Below are positions 35,473-44,391 of a stretch of 64,000 bases of DNA, one piece after another. Origin of the DNA: Paracoccus alcaliphilus (GTDB taxonomy: Bacteria > Pseudomonadota > Alphaproteobacteria > Rhodobacterales > Rhodobacteraceae). A program made the translations under genes and the position numbers. The notes beneath the pieces are model-generated. The model did not search any database and was not told where the DNA came from. It worked only from the letters and a program-made list of their open reading frames with translations. The DNA lies in the NCBI RefSeq assembly GCF_028553725.1, contig NZ_CP067124.1:816001-880000 (forward strand), written 5' to 3'. Numbering within the stretch: position 1 is the stretch's first letter; the number at the start of each line of letters is the position of its first letter.

Positions 35473-35850
35473 ATGGTGCAGATCACGGCGCTGTCCGTGT
35501 CGGAAACCGTGCGTGTGGACACGCGACGGGTGGGCGACATCGTCAGTGAATTGGGCGAAACCACCGCCCAGAATGTCATCGGGCTGGCGCTGGAACAGCT
35601 GGCCACCGCCTTGATGGCCACCGATCAGGCAATCCGGCAGGACGATTTGGGCGCGGCGGTCGGCCATGCCGACCGGCTGGCGCGGCTGGCATGGCAGATC
35701 GGGCTGATCTCTCTGGCCGGGGTGGCGATGGATCTGGGCAGTTGCGCGGACCGGCGCGATCTGGCCTCTCTGGCGGCGGTGCGGGCGCGGCTGATGCGGG
35801 TCGGCAACCGCTCGCTGACGGAAATCTGGGAACGCGCCGGCATCGGTTGA
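35473..35850 (+). CDS. Hypothetical helical protein
   Basis: A 125-residue, mostly helical protein with the start taken at ATG 35473 (MVQITALSVSETVRVD); an in-frame ATG at 35419 is also possible. Helical runs such as TAQNVIGLALEQLATALMATDQAIRQDDLGAAVGHADRLARLAWQIG suggest a four-helix bundle, reminiscent of small Hpt-like or chemotaxis-type bundles, but no phosphorylatable His motif can be assigned. Divergent from carbonic anhydrase and upstream of the aminopeptidase. Function unknown. Confidence 0.65.
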   Translation: MVQITALSVSETVRVDTRRVGDIVSELGETTAQNVIGLALEQLATALMATDQAIRQDDLGAAVGHADRLARLAWQIGLISLAGVAMDLGSCADRRDLASLAAVRARLMRVGNRSLTEIWERAGIG

Positions 35851-35918
35851 GCAGCCTTGCGGGGGCCGCTTCAGGATGTAGTCTGCGGCCCCATGACCCC
35901 GGCCGAAAGGAACCCGAC

Positions 35919-37286
35919 ATGACCCCGGAATTCGCCCCCCCATCGGACAAGGCGCTGCCGATCTGGCCGGTGGCGCAAGGCGCGCCGATCCCCGCACAGG
36001 CCAATGCCGGCACCTGGCCCGCCGCCACCGGTTTTACCGGCCGCCGCGGCGAGATCTGCCTGCTGCCCGATGCGCAGGGCGGGCTGGCGGGGGCGCTGTT
36101 CGGTCTGGGCGATCCGGCGCAGGCGACCCGCGAACGGCTGGGCTTTGCCCGCGCGGCGGCGCTGCCCGAAGGCGACTGGTATCTGGCGGCGCCGGTCCCC
36201 GATCCGGATCAGGCCGCGCTTGGCTGGCTGTTGGGGCAATACCGCTTTACCCGCTATAAGACCGCACCTGCGCCAAAGGCCCGGCTGGTCTGTCCCGAAG
36301 GCGCCGATGCCGCCCGCATTCAGGCCATCGCGGCGGGCGAATACCTGACCCGCGACCTGATCAACACCCCCGCCAGCGACATGGGCCCGGATCAGCTGGA
36401 GGCCGCCGCCCGCGATCTGGCGCAAGCGGTCGGGGCCGAAATCACCGTCACCTCGGGCGAGGATCTGCTGGCGGCGAATTTCCCGATGATCCACGCGGTT
36501 GGTCGTGCGGCCCAGCAGGCGCCCAGGCTGATCGACATCCGTCTGGGAACCGAGGGCCCGGCGCTGACCATCATCGGCAAGGGCGTCTGCTTCGACACCG
36601 GCGGGCTGGACATCAAGCCGCCGTCCTCGATGGGCCTGATGAAAAAGGACATGGGCGGGGCGGCAACCGCGCTGGGTCTGCTGAAGATGCTGGCGGGCAC
36701 CGGCGCGGCGCAGGGGCGGCGCATCCGGCTGCTGATCCCGGCAGTGGAAAACGCCATTGCGGGCAATGCCTTCCGCCCCGGCGATGTGCTGACCAGCCGC
36801 AAGGGCCTGACGGTCGAGGTCAACAATACCGATGCCGAAGGACGTCTGGTTCTGGCCGATGCGCTGGCACTGGCGGCTGAGGAAAACCCGGATCTGATGA
36901 TCTCTCTGGCGACGCTGACCGGGGCGGCGCGGGTGGCGCTGGGTCCCGATCTGCCGCCGTTCTATTGCGACGATGATCGCACCGCACAGGCACTGTCCGA
37001 CAGCGCGATGGCGGTTGCCGATCCGCTGTGGCGCATGCCCTTCTGGGACCCGTATGAGGCGATGATCGAACCCGCCATCGCCGATCTGGACAATGCCCCC
37101 CCGGGCGGGATGGCGGGCTCGATCACCGCCGCGCTGTTCCTGCGCCGCTTTACCGAAGGGGCCGGGCGCTATGTGCATCTGGACATCTATGGCTGGCAGC
37201 CCGTCGCCGCGCCGGGCCGGCCGAAAGGCGGCGTCGGTCAGGGCGCCCGCGCCATCCTGCATGCGCTGCCGCGGATCCTGCCATGA
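35919..37286 (+). CDS. Leucyl aminopeptidase family (M17) protein
   Basis: A 455-residue cytosolic metallo-aminopeptidase. The C-terminal catalytic domain shows the M17 signatures GKGVCFDTGGLDIKPPSSM (metal-binding Lys and Asp), MKKDMGGAA and NTDAEGRLVLADALALA (Asp, Glu, Arg). The N-terminal domain is short and divergent, as in the PepB-like branch. ATG at 35919 has a GAAAGG ribosome site. The stop overlaps the NlpC/P60 start by ATGA, so peptide trimming and cell-wall peptide cleavage are coupled; a role in recycling wall peptides is plausible. Confidence 0.93.
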   Translation: MTPEFAPPSDKALPIWPVAQGAPIPAQANAGTWPAATGFTGRRGEICLLPDAQGGLAGALFGLGDPAQATRERLGFARAAALPEGDWYLAAPVPDPDQAALGWLLGQYRFTRYKTAPAPKARLVCPEGADAARIQAIAAGEYLTRDLINTPASDMGPDQLEAAARDLAQAVGAEITVTSGEDLLAANFPMIHAVGRAAQQAPRLIDIRLGTEGPALTIIGKGVCFDTGGLDIKPPSSMGLMKKDMGGAATALGLLKMLAGTGAAQGRRIRLLIPAVENAIAGNAFRPGDVLTSRKGLTVEVNNTDAEGRLVLADALALAAEENPDLMISLATLTGAARVALGPDLPPFYCDDDRTAQALSDSAMAVADPLWRMPFWDPYEAMIEPAIADLDNAPPGGMAGSITAALFLRRFTEGAGRYVHLDIYGWQPVAAPGRPKGGVGQGARAILHALPRILP

Positions 37287-38104
37287 CCCATGACCGCCGC
37301 CTGACCCCCGCGACCGACCGCGTCGCCCATGACAGCCTGCGCGGGGTGCTGGACCGCCCCGCATATACGCCCGGCTTCCCGGCGCGGCTGGCGGTGCCGC
37401 TGGCCGATCTGCTGAACGCCCCCGACGGGCGCCGCGACCGGCAGCTGAATTTCGGCGCCGACCTGACCGTGATCGAGCAGCGCGGCGACCGGACCTTCGT
37501 TCAGGCGTCGCTGGACGGCTATTGCGGCTGGCTGGCGACGGTCGCGATCACCCGCGACCTGCCGCCGCTGACCCACCGCGTCACCGCCCCCGCGACCCAT
37601 ATCTATCCCGCCCCGGACATGAAACGACCCGAGCTTGCCAGCCTCTCTCTCGGCGCCCGCCTGTCGGTCAGCGGGACCGAAGGCCGCTTTGCCCGGCTGG
37701 CAATCGGCGGCTGGGTGCCCCTGCAACATATCGGCAACCAGCCCGCCACCGACCCGGTGCCGGTGGCCGAAAGCCTGCTGGGCACGCCCTATCTGTGGGG
37801 GGGTAACAGCCGCTGGGGGATCGACTGCTCGGGACTGGTGCAGGCGGCGCTGACCGCCTGCGGCATCGACTGTCCCGGCGACAGCGACCTGCAACGCGCG
37901 GCCTTCCCCGAAACCCGCCAGATCCGGCGTGGCGACCTGCTGTTCTGGCCCGGCCATGTGGCGCTCGCCATCTCGGACAGCCGCATGATCCACGCCACCG
38001 CCTGGCAGATGGCTGTCATCCACGAAGACATCGGGGGTGCCATCGCCCGGATCGACGCGGCGGGCGATGGCCCATTCCTCGGGGCCCACCGACCGCCGGT
38101 CTGA
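37283..38104 (+). CDS. NlpC/P60 family cysteine peptidase
   Basis: A 273-residue protein with two SH3-like segments (about 30-150) followed by an NlpC/P60 domain. The catalytic Cys is in RWGIDCSGLVQAAL, the His in WPGHVALAISDS, and the third residue follows in RMIHAT. Such enzymes cut gamma-D-Glu-diaminopimelate bonds in murein peptides. No signal peptide is visible, which agrees with a cytosolic role in recycling next to the M17 aminopeptidase (YkfC-like dipeptide cleavage). Confidence 0.92.
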   Translation: MTHDRRLTPATDRVAHDSLRGVLDRPAYTPGFPARLAVPLADLLNAPDGRRDRQLNFGADLTVIEQRGDRTFVQASLDGYCGWLATVAITRDLPPLTHRVTAPATHIYPAPDMKRPELASLSLGARLSVSGTEGRFARLAIGGWVPLQHIGNQPATDPVPVAESLLGTPYLWGGNSRWGIDCSGLVQAALTACGIDCPGDSDLQRAAFPETRQIRRGDLLFWPGHVALAISDSRMIHATAWQMAVIHEDIGGAIARIDAAGDGPFLGAHRPPV

Positions 38105-38172
38105 CCAAAGCAGCGATTGCGGCCCCTGGATCCCGCCCCTAGGATGGCCGCAGGAACAACAATGGACATTCG

Positions 38173-38898
38173 ATGACCTATTGCGTCGGTCTCAAGTTGA
38201 ATGACGGGCTGGTGCTGCTGTCCGACACCCGCACCAATGCCGGGCTGGACAACATCGCCTGCTATCGCAAGATGTATTTCTTCGAGGAACCGGGCGAACG
38301 GGTGATCGTCGTGATGACCGCAGGCTCGCTGTCGGTGACCCAGACGACGCTGGCCCGGCTGGAAGAGGCGATCGCCAACGAGATGGCGGACGAGACCACC
38401 TCGATCATGCAGACGCCCTCGATGCTGCAGGTCGCCACGATCATCGGCGACACGCTGTCACGCACCCGGCGCGAGATCCTCGAACAATGCCGCGAACTCA
38501 GTCAGCAGGCATCGGCCAGCATGATCGTCGCGGGCCAGCGCAAGGGCGGCACCATGCGCATGTTTCTGATCTATCCCGAGGGAAATTTCATCGAGGCGAC
38601 CGAGGACACGCCCTTCCTTCAGATCGGCGAACACAAATACGGCAAACCGATCCTCGACCGTGTCGTCACCCCCGCCACCAGCCTCGCCGATGCGCAAAAG
38701 GCGGTGCTGCTGTCGATGGATTCGACGCTGCGCTCGAACCTCTCGGTGGGGATGCCACTGGATCTGGCGGTCATCGAACGCGATGCCTGCGCCGTCACCT
38801 CGCGCCGCCGTATCCTCGACGGCGACCCCGACTTCATGCGGATGAGCGCGGCATGGTCCGCCGCCCTGCGCGAAAGCTTCGTCAAGGTCGGGATCTGA
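38173..38898 (+). CDS. Anbu (ancestral beta subunit), proteasome-like Ntn hydrolase
   Basis: A 241-residue protein of the Anbu family, relatives of HslV and proteasome beta subunits. The Thr nucleophile follows the initiator Met (MTYCVGLKLNDGLVLLSDTRTNAGLDNI), which is the Anbu N-terminus; Asp and Lys residues of the active site are in DTRTN and YRKM. Anbu is usually found with ATP-grasp, alpha-E and transglutaminase-like genes; none of these is next to it here, so this is an orphan copy. A C10A9 tract starts at the base after its stop. Confidence 0.9.
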   Translation: MTYCVGLKLNDGLVLLSDTRTNAGLDNIACYRKMYFFEEPGERVIVVMTAGSLSVTQTTLARLEEAIANEMADETTSIMQTPSMLQVATIIGDTLSRTRREILEQCRELSQQASASMIVAGQRKGGTMRMFLIYPEGNFIEATEDTPFLQIGEHKYGKPILDRVVTPATSLADAQKAVLLSMDSTLRSNLSVGMPLDLAVIERDACAVTSRRRILDGDPDFMRMSAAWSAALRESFVKVGI

Positions 38899-38917
38899 CC
38901 CCCCCCCCAAAAAAAAA
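38899..38917. repeat. C10-A9 homopolymer tract
   Basis: Ten C (38899-38908) are followed directly by nine A (38909-38917), starting at the first base after the Anbu stop codon. Double homopolymer tracts are rare in high-GC genomes and prone to length change by slippage or sequencing error. Confidence 0.9.
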
Positions 38918-38924
38918 CCGCGCC

Positions 38925-38952
38925 CATCTCTGGTGCCAAATATCCCCGGGGG
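38925..38952 (+). repeat. Dispersed intergenic motif, copy A
   Basis: A CATCTCTGGTGCCAAATATC core followed by a C/G palindrome. Related copies lie at 41443-41471 and 50177-50206 in inverted orientation, and a shortened variant at 58952-58973. All lie in gaps between genes. Confidence 0.65.
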
Positions 38953-39086
38953 AGTCGCCGGAACGGCGGCGGGGGCGGGCAGCCCCCTTCCCCATCGCCT
39001 CCTGAATACCCGACCCCGGCCGTCTTTCACGTTGAGCCCCTGCCGCCGCCGCGCTAATCACCTTCAGGCCCAGCCCGGAGGAAGCC

Positions 39087-41366
39087 ATGAACGATACGCC
39101 CAGCCGCAATGCCCGCATCACCCCCGAAGAGGCGCTGGCCTATCACATGGAGCCGCGCCCGGGCAAATACGACATCGTCGCCTCGACCCCGATGGCCACG
39201 CAGCGCGATCTGTCGCTGGCCTATTCCCCCGGCGTGGCGATCCCGGTCGAGGCGATAGCAGCGCGGCCCGAAACCGCCTATGACTATACCACCAAGGGCA
39301 ATATGGTCGCCGTCATCTCGAACGGCACCTCGATCCTCGGGCTGGGCAATCTGGGCGCGCTGGCCTCCAAGCCGGTGATGGAGGGCAAGGCGGTGCTGTT
39401 CAAGCGCTTCGCCGATGTCAACGCCATCGATATCGAGCTGGACACCGAGGATGCCGACGAGATCATCAATGCCGTGCGGCTGATGGGGCCGACCTTCGGC
39501 GGCATCAACCTTGAAGATATCAAGGCCCCCGAATGTTTCATAATCGAGCAGCGCCTGAAAGAGCTGATGGACATTCCCGTCTTCCATGACGACCAGCACG
39601 GCACGGCAGTGATCTGCGCGGCGGGCCTGCTGAACGCGCTGGAGCTGTCGGGCAAGAAGATCGAGGATGTGAAGATCGTCCTCAACGGAGCCGGGGCGGC
39701 GGGGATCGCCTGCCTTGAACTGGTCAAGTCGATGGGCGCGCGGCATGAAAACTGCATCATGTGCGACACCAAGGGCGTGATCTACCAGGGCCGCACCGAG
39801 GGCATGAACCAGTGGAAATCGGCCCATGCGGTGGTGACCAAGGCGCGCACGCTGAATGACGCGATGCGCGGCGCGGATGTGTTCCTCGGCGTCTCGGCCA
39901 AGGGCGCGGTGACGCCCGGCATGGTGCAATCCATGGCCGACAATCCGGTGATCTTCGCCATGGCCAATCCCGACCCCGAAATCACCCCCGAGGATGCCCA
40001 TGCCGTGCGTCCCGACGCCATCGTGGCCACGGGCCGCAGCGATTATCCCAATCAGGTCAACAACGTTCTGGGCTTTCCCTATCTGTTCCGGGGCGCGCTG
40101 GACATTCACGCCCGGGCCATCAACGACGAGATGAAGATCGCCTGCGCCGAGGCTCTGGCCGCGCTGGCGCGCGAGGATGTCCCCGACGAGGTCGCCGTGG
40201 CTTACGGCCGCAAGCTGCAATTCGGGCGCGATTACATCATCCCGACGCCGTTCGACCCGCGCCTGATCCATGTCATCCCGCCCGCGGTGGCGAAGGCCGG
40301 GATGGATACCGGCGTGGCCCGGCGTCCGATCATCGACATGGAGGGCTATGTCCAGTCGCTGAAGGCGCGGATGGACCCGACGGCGGCGATCCTGCAAGGC
40401 ATTCATGCCCGCGCGCGTCAGGCTCAGGCAAGGATGATCTTTGCCGAGGGCGACGAACCGCGCGTGCTGCGCGCCGCCGTGGCATGGCAGCGTGGCGGCA
40501 TGGGTCAGGCGCTGGTCGTGGGTCGCGAAGGCGATGTGAAGGAAAAGCTGGAAGCCGCGGGTCTTGGCGACGCCGTGCGCGAGCTGACCGTGGTCAATGC
40601 GGCCAATTCGCGTCACATGGAGACCTATCACGAATTTCTCTATGCCCGGCTGCAACGGCGCGGCGTGGATCGCGAGGATGTGCTGAAACTGGCCAATCGT
40701 GACCGTCATGTCTTTGCGGCGCTGATGCTGGCCCATGGTCACGGCGACGGGCTGGTCACCGGCGCCACGCGCAAGAACGCCCCGGTTCTGGCGCAGCTGG
40801 GCCAGGTCTTCGACCTGCGCCCGCAGGATGGCGCGGTCGGCATTACCGGTGTGCTGCATAATGGCCGGGTCATTCTGGTGGGCGATACGCTGGTCCATGA
40901 ATGGCCCGAGCCCGAGGATCTGGCCGATATCGCCACCCACGGCGCCGCCGTCGCCCGCGGGCTGGGGCTGGAGCCACGCGTGGCCTTCCTGTCATTTTCG
41001 AATTTCGGCTATCCGATCAGCGAACGCGCGGTGAAGATGGCCAAGGCGACCGAGGTTCTGGACCGGCGGGGCGTCGATTTCGAATATGAGGGCGAGATGA
41101 CCGTCGATGTGGCGCTGAACGCGGAATCGGCGGCGCGTTACCCCTTCAGCCGGCTGAGCGGCCCGGCCAATGTGCTGGTGGTTCCGGCGCGGCATTCGGC
41201 CTCGATCTCGGTCAAGCTGTTGCAGGAAATGGCCGGCGCGACGGTGATCGGGCCGATCCTGACCGGGGTGCCGAAGTCGATCCAGATCTGCTCGACCACC
41301 TCGACGGTGAACGACATCCTGAACATGGCCGCCATCGCGGCGGGCGGATTGGGCCGGGGACGTTAA
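39087..41366 (+). CDS. maeB: NADP-dependent malic enzyme with phosphotransacetylase-like domain
   Basis: A 759-residue two-domain protein. Residues about 1-430 form the malic enzyme: YSPGVAIPVEAIA, FKRFADVNAIDIELDTEDADEII, FHDDQHGTAV and the Rossmann VLNGAGAAGIACLE. Residues about 440-755 form a PTA_PTB-like domain (RMIFAEGDEPRVLRAAVAWQ; LSFSNFG; PFSRLSGPANVLVVPARHSASIS), usually regulatory and not catalytic in MaeB. It decarboxylates malate to pyruvate with NADP. Length is standard for MaeB. The ATG at 39087 follows a GGAGG ribosome site. Confidence 0.95.
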   Translation: MNDTPSRNARITPEEALAYHMEPRPGKYDIVASTPMATQRDLSLAYSPGVAIPVEAIAARPETAYDYTTKGNMVAVISNGTSILGLGNLGALASKPVMEGKAVLFKRFADVNAIDIELDTEDADEIINAVRLMGPTFGGINLEDIKAPECFIIEQRLKELMDIPVFHDDQHGTAVICAAGLLNALELSGKKIEDVKIVLNGAGAAGIACLELVKSMGARHENCIMCDTKGVIYQGRTEGMNQWKSAHAVVTKARTLNDAMRGADVFLGVSAKGAVTPGMVQSMADNPVIFAMANPDPEITPEDAHAVRPDAIVATGRSDYPNQVNNVLGFPYLFRGALDIHARAINDEMKIACAEALAALAREDVPDEVAVAYGRKLQFGRDYIIPTPFDPRLIHVIPPAVAKAGMDTGVARRPIIDMEGYVQSLKARMDPTAAILQGIHARARQAQARMIFAEGDEPRVLRAAVAWQRGGMGQALVVGREGDVKEKLEAAGLGDAVRELTVVNAANSRHMETYHEFLYARLQRRGVDREDVLKLANRDRHVFAALMLAHGHGDGLVTGATRKNAPVLAQLGQVFDLRPQDGAVGITGVLHNGRVILVGDTLVHEWPEPEDLADIATHGAAVARGLGLEPRVAFLSFSNFGYPISERAVKMAKATEVLDRRGVDFEYEGEMTVDVALNAESAARYPFSRLSGPANVLVVPARHSASISVKLLQEMAGATVIGPILTGVPKSIQICSTTSTVNDILNMAAIAAGGLGRGR

Positions 41367-41405
41367 GGCGCGCGCGGGTCGGGGGCTCTGCCCCGTTCGT
41401 CGCTG

Positions 41406-41428
41406 AAAAAGGTCCGGCGGACCTTTTT
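41406..41428. terminator. Bidirectional intrinsic terminator between maeB and trhO
   Basis: AAAAAGGTCC (41406-41415), loop GGC and GGACCTTTTT (41419-41428) form a perfect 10-bp stem with A and T runs at both ends. It separates convergent genes and can end transcription in both directions. Confidence 0.85.
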
Positions 41429-41442
41429 CCGGGCGCTCCTCA

Positions 41443-41471
41443 CCCCCCGGGATATTTGCGCACCAAAGATG
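41443..41471 (-). repeat. Dispersed intergenic motif, copy B
   Basis: Inverted copy of the motif at 38925: a run of C and G, GATATTTGCGCACCAAAGAT on the plus strand. It lies between the terminator and the end of the trhO gene. Confidence 0.65.
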
Positions 41472-41473
41472 GG

Positions 41474-42370
41474 TCAGGTTTCGGGATTGTCGCGGCGGGC
41501 GGCCAGATCGAACTGGCGCTGGCGTTCCCGGAAGCGGGCGCGGTCGGTTTCGTCATATTCACCCACGCAGCGGTGGCAGCAGACGCCCTCTTCATATTCC
41601 GGGCGGGTGCGGTCCTCGGGGGCCAGCGGGCGGCGGCAGGCATGGCACAGCTCGTGCCGCCCGGGCCGCAATCCGTGGGTCAGGCTGACGCGCTGGTCGA
41701 AGACGAAACAGTCGCCCTGCCACAGGCTGCGCTCTTCGGGGATGTCTTCGAGATATTTGAGGATGCCGCCCTTCAGGTGGAACACCTGATCGACGCCTTG
41801 CGACAGCAGGTAATTGGTTGATTTCTCGCAGCGGATGCCGCCGGTGCAGAACATGGCGATGCGTTTGCCCTGAAAGCGATGGGCGTTGTCCTGCCACCAT
41901 GCCGGGAAATCGCGGAAGCTGCGGGTGCCGGGATCGACGGCGCCCGCAAAGCTGCCGATGGCCACCTCGTAATCGTTGCGGGTGTCGATCACGGCGACAT
42001 CGGGGGCCGAGATCAGCGCGTTCCAGTCCTGCGGCACGACGTAATGGCCCACCGTCGCGCGCGGATCGACATCGGGCTGGCCCATCGTCACGATTTCGCG
42101 CTTGAGGCGCACCTTCATGCGGCCGAAGGGCATTTCGCTGGCCGGGCTTTCCTTCCATTCCAGATCGCAGCAGCCCGGCAGCGCGCGGATATGGTCCAGC
42201 ACCGCATCGATCCCCGCGCGCGTGCCGGCGATGGTTCCGTTGATCCCTTCGGGCGCCAGCAGCAGCGTTCCCCTGACACCGTTCGTGCAGGCGATCCGCG
42301 CCAGCGGCGCCTGCAATGCGGCCGGGTCATCGAAGCGGGTGAAATGATAAAGCGCGGCGACGGTCAGCAT
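41474..42370 (-). CDS. trhO: tRNA uridine(34) hydroxylase TrhO (rhodanese-domain protein)
   Basis: A 298-residue protein of the TrhO/YceA family, which hydroxylates U34 of tRNA. An acylphosphatase-like N-terminal domain ([15 protein letters not shown]) is followed by a rhodanese domain ([23 protein letters not shown]) with the active-site cysteines in [12 protein letters not shown], and a C-terminal zinc-binding tail with cysteines in [11 protein letters not shown] and GVCCHRC. I took the ATG at 42370 ([13 protein letters not shown]), the family N-terminus; the frame upstream to 42943 is a shadow of pncA. Confidence 0.93.
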   Translation of the reverse strand: MLTVAALYHFTRFDDPAALQAPLARIACTNGVRGTLLLAPEGINGTIAGTRAGIDAVLDHIRALPGCCDLEWKESPASEMPFGRMKVRLKREIVTMGQPDVDPRATVGHYVVPQDWNALISAPDVAVIDTRNDYEVAIGSFAGAVDPGTRSFRDFPAWWQDNAHRFQGKRIAMFCTGGIRCEKSTNYLLSQGVDQVFHLKGGILKYLEDIPEERSLWQGDCFVFDQRVSLTHGLRPGRHELCHACRRPLAPEDRTRPEYEEGVCCHRCVGEYDETDRARFRERQRQFDLAARRDNPET

Positions 42371-42496
42371 GATCGCGGCCATAGCCAGCCCTGTCAGCCG
42401 TGGCAAGACCCGCCGCCGCAGCGTCTTTTGCCGCGACGGCCATTGACGCGCCCCGGTTCGGTTTTTAGGCATGGTCTTCTGACAGGAGGAGATATC

Positions 42497-43093
42497 ATGT
42501 CCGGGGCGCTGATCGTGATCGACATGCAGAACGATTTCTGCCCCGGCGGCGCGCTGGCCGTGGCCGGAGGCGATGAGATCCTGGCCCCGATCAATGCCCT
42601 GATGGCGCAATATGACACCGTCGTGCTGACCCAGGACTGGCATCCGGCGGATCACACCAGCTTTGCCGACAACCATCCCGGCGCCGCGCCGTTTTCCAGC
42701 GTCGATATGGCCTATGGCCCGCAGGTCCTGTGGCCGCGCCATTGCGTCATCGGCAGCCCGGGCGCGGCATTCCATCCCGATCTGGACCTCGACCGCGCCG
42801 ACATGATCATCCGCAAGGGGTTCCGTGCCGGTATCGACAGCTATTCCGCCTTTTTCGAGAACGATCACGTCACCCCGACCGGGCTGGCCGGCTATTTGCG
42901 CGAACGCGGTATCGGTCGGCTGGATTTTGTCGGCCTCGCCCATGATTTCTGCGTCGGCTGGAGCGCCATCGACGCCGCGAAGCTGGGCTTTACCGCCACC
43001 GTCATCGAATCCGCGACCCGCGCCATCGACCTTGACGGCAGCCGCGAACGCGCGCGCCTGAACATGCGCGACGCAGGCGTCATACTGGAGTAA
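42497..43093 (+). CDS. pncA: Nicotinamidase
   Basis: A 198-residue isochorismatase-fold amidase that converts nicotinamide to nicotinate for NAD salvage. The catalytic triad is visible: Asp in [18 protein letters not shown], Lys in [17 protein letters not shown] and Cys in [12 protein letters not shown]. The metal site (DWHPADH) is intact. ATG at 42497 follows AGGAGGA. It is 5 bases upstream of pncB, so both steps of the pathway are in one operon. Confidence 0.95.
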   Translation: MSGALIVIDMQNDFCPGGALAVAGGDEILAPINALMAQYDTVVLTQDWHPADHTSFADNHPGAAPFSSVDMAYGPQVLWPRHCVIGSPGAAFHPDLDLDRADMIIRKGFRAGIDSYSAFFENDHVTPTGLAGYLRERGIGRLDFVGLAHDFCVGWSAIDAAKLGFTATVIESATRAIDLDGSRERARLNMRDAGVILE

Positions 43094-43098
43094 CCCCG

Positions 43099-44391
43099 AT
43101 GGTCGATATCGCCACCCGCGTTTATAACCACAAATGGAAGATCGATCCGATCATCCGTTCGCTGATCGATACCGATTTCTACAAGCTGCTGATGTGTCAG
43201 TCTATTTTCCGCAATCGCCCGGATACGGTGGTGCGGTTCAAGCTGATCAACCGTTCATCCGATATCCGGCTGGCCGAGCTGATCGACGAGGGCGAGTTGC
43301 GCGAACAGCTGGATCATGTGCGCGGGCTGTCGCTGTCGCGCGGCGAAAGCACATGGATGCGCGGCAACACCTTTTACGGCAAGCGCCAGATGTTCCGCCC
43401 CGATTTCATGGCGTTTCTGGAGGGGTTGCGCCTGCCCGCCTATCAGCTGGAAAAGCGCGACGGCCAGTATGAACTGACCTTCGAGGGCAAATGGGCCGAG
43501 GTCATGCTGTGGGAAATTCCCGCGCTGGCGATCCTGATGGAGCTGCGGTCGCGGGCGGTGCTGGAAACGCTTGGCCGGTTCGAGTTGCAGGTGCTCTATG
43601 CCCGCGCCATGACCCGGCTGTGGGAAAAGATCGAGGCCCTGCGCAAGTTTCCCGACCTGCGCATCGCCGATTTCGGCACCAGACGGCGGCACAGCTTTCT
43701 GTGGCAGGACTGGGCGGTGCAGGCGATGATCGAGGGGCTGGGCGAGCGTTTCACCGGCACCTCGAACTGCCTGATCGCCATGCGCCGCGATATCGAGGCG
43801 ATCGGCACCAATGCGCATGAACTGCCCATGGTCTATGCCGCGCTGGCCGAAACGGATGCGGAACTGCACCGCGCGCCCTATGAGGTTCTGGCCGACTGGC
43901 AAGAGGAACATGACGGCATGCTGCGCATGATCCTGCCCGACACCTATGGCACCGACAATTTTCTGGAACATGCGCCGGACTGGCTGGCGGGCTGGACCGG
44001 TATCCGCATCGACAGTGGCGATCCGGCCGAGGGCGCGGAAGCCGCGATCCGCTGGTGGCGCGAACGCGGCGAGGATCCGCGTGACAAGCTGGTGATCTTT
44101 TCCGACGGGCTGGATGTCGAGAAGATCATCGAGTTGCATCGCCGCTTTCACGGGCGGGTCAAGGTCAGTTTCGGCTGGGGCACCCTGTTGACAAATGATT
44201 TCCGCGGTCTGGTGCCGGGCGACGGGCTGGCGCCGTTCAGCCTTGTCTGCAAGGCGGTGGCGGCGAACGGTCGCCCGACGGTCAAGCTGTCGGACAATCC
44301 TGCCAAGGCGATGGGTCCGGGGGACGAGGTCGAACGCTATAAGCGCGTGTTCGGCGTCGGAGAGCAGATCCGGCAAGAGGTCGTGGTCTGA
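43099..44391 (+). CDS. pncB: Nicotinate phosphoribosyltransferase
   Basis: A 430-residue enzyme that joins nicotinate to PRPP, giving nicotinate mononucleotide for NAD synthesis. The N-terminal [14 protein letters not shown], the DFGTRRRHS motif and the [25 protein letters not shown] stretch holding the conserved His are typical of PncB. It directly follows pncA. Its stop TGA at 44389-44391 abuts the stop of the convergent phosphate transporter gene. Confidence 0.95.
   Translation: MVDIATRVYNHKWKIDPIIRSLIDTDFYKLLMCQSIFRNRPDTVVRFKLINRSSDIRLAELIDEGELREQLDHVRGLSLSRGESTWMRGNTFYGKRQMFRPDFMAFLEGLRLPAYQLEKRDGQYELTFEGKWAEVMLWEIPALAILMELRSRAVLETLGRFELQVLYARAMTRLWEKIEALRKFPDLRIADFGTRRRHSFLWQDWAVQAMIEGLGERFTGTSNCLIAMRRDIEAIGTNAHELPMVYAALAETDAELHRAPYEVLADWQEEHDGMLRMILPDTYGTDNFLEHAPDWLAGWTGIRIDSGDPAEGAEAAIRWWRERGEDPRDKLVIFSDGLDVEKIIELHRRFHGRVKVSFGWGTLLTNDFRGLVPGDGLAPFSLVCKAVAANGRPTVKLSDNPAKAMGPGDEVERYKRVFGVGEQIRQEVVV

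Noticed and set aside
39054..40940. A 628-codon minus-strand frame
   Set aside because: Antisense shadow of maeB; composition is dominated by His, Arg and Asp, with no recognisable motif.
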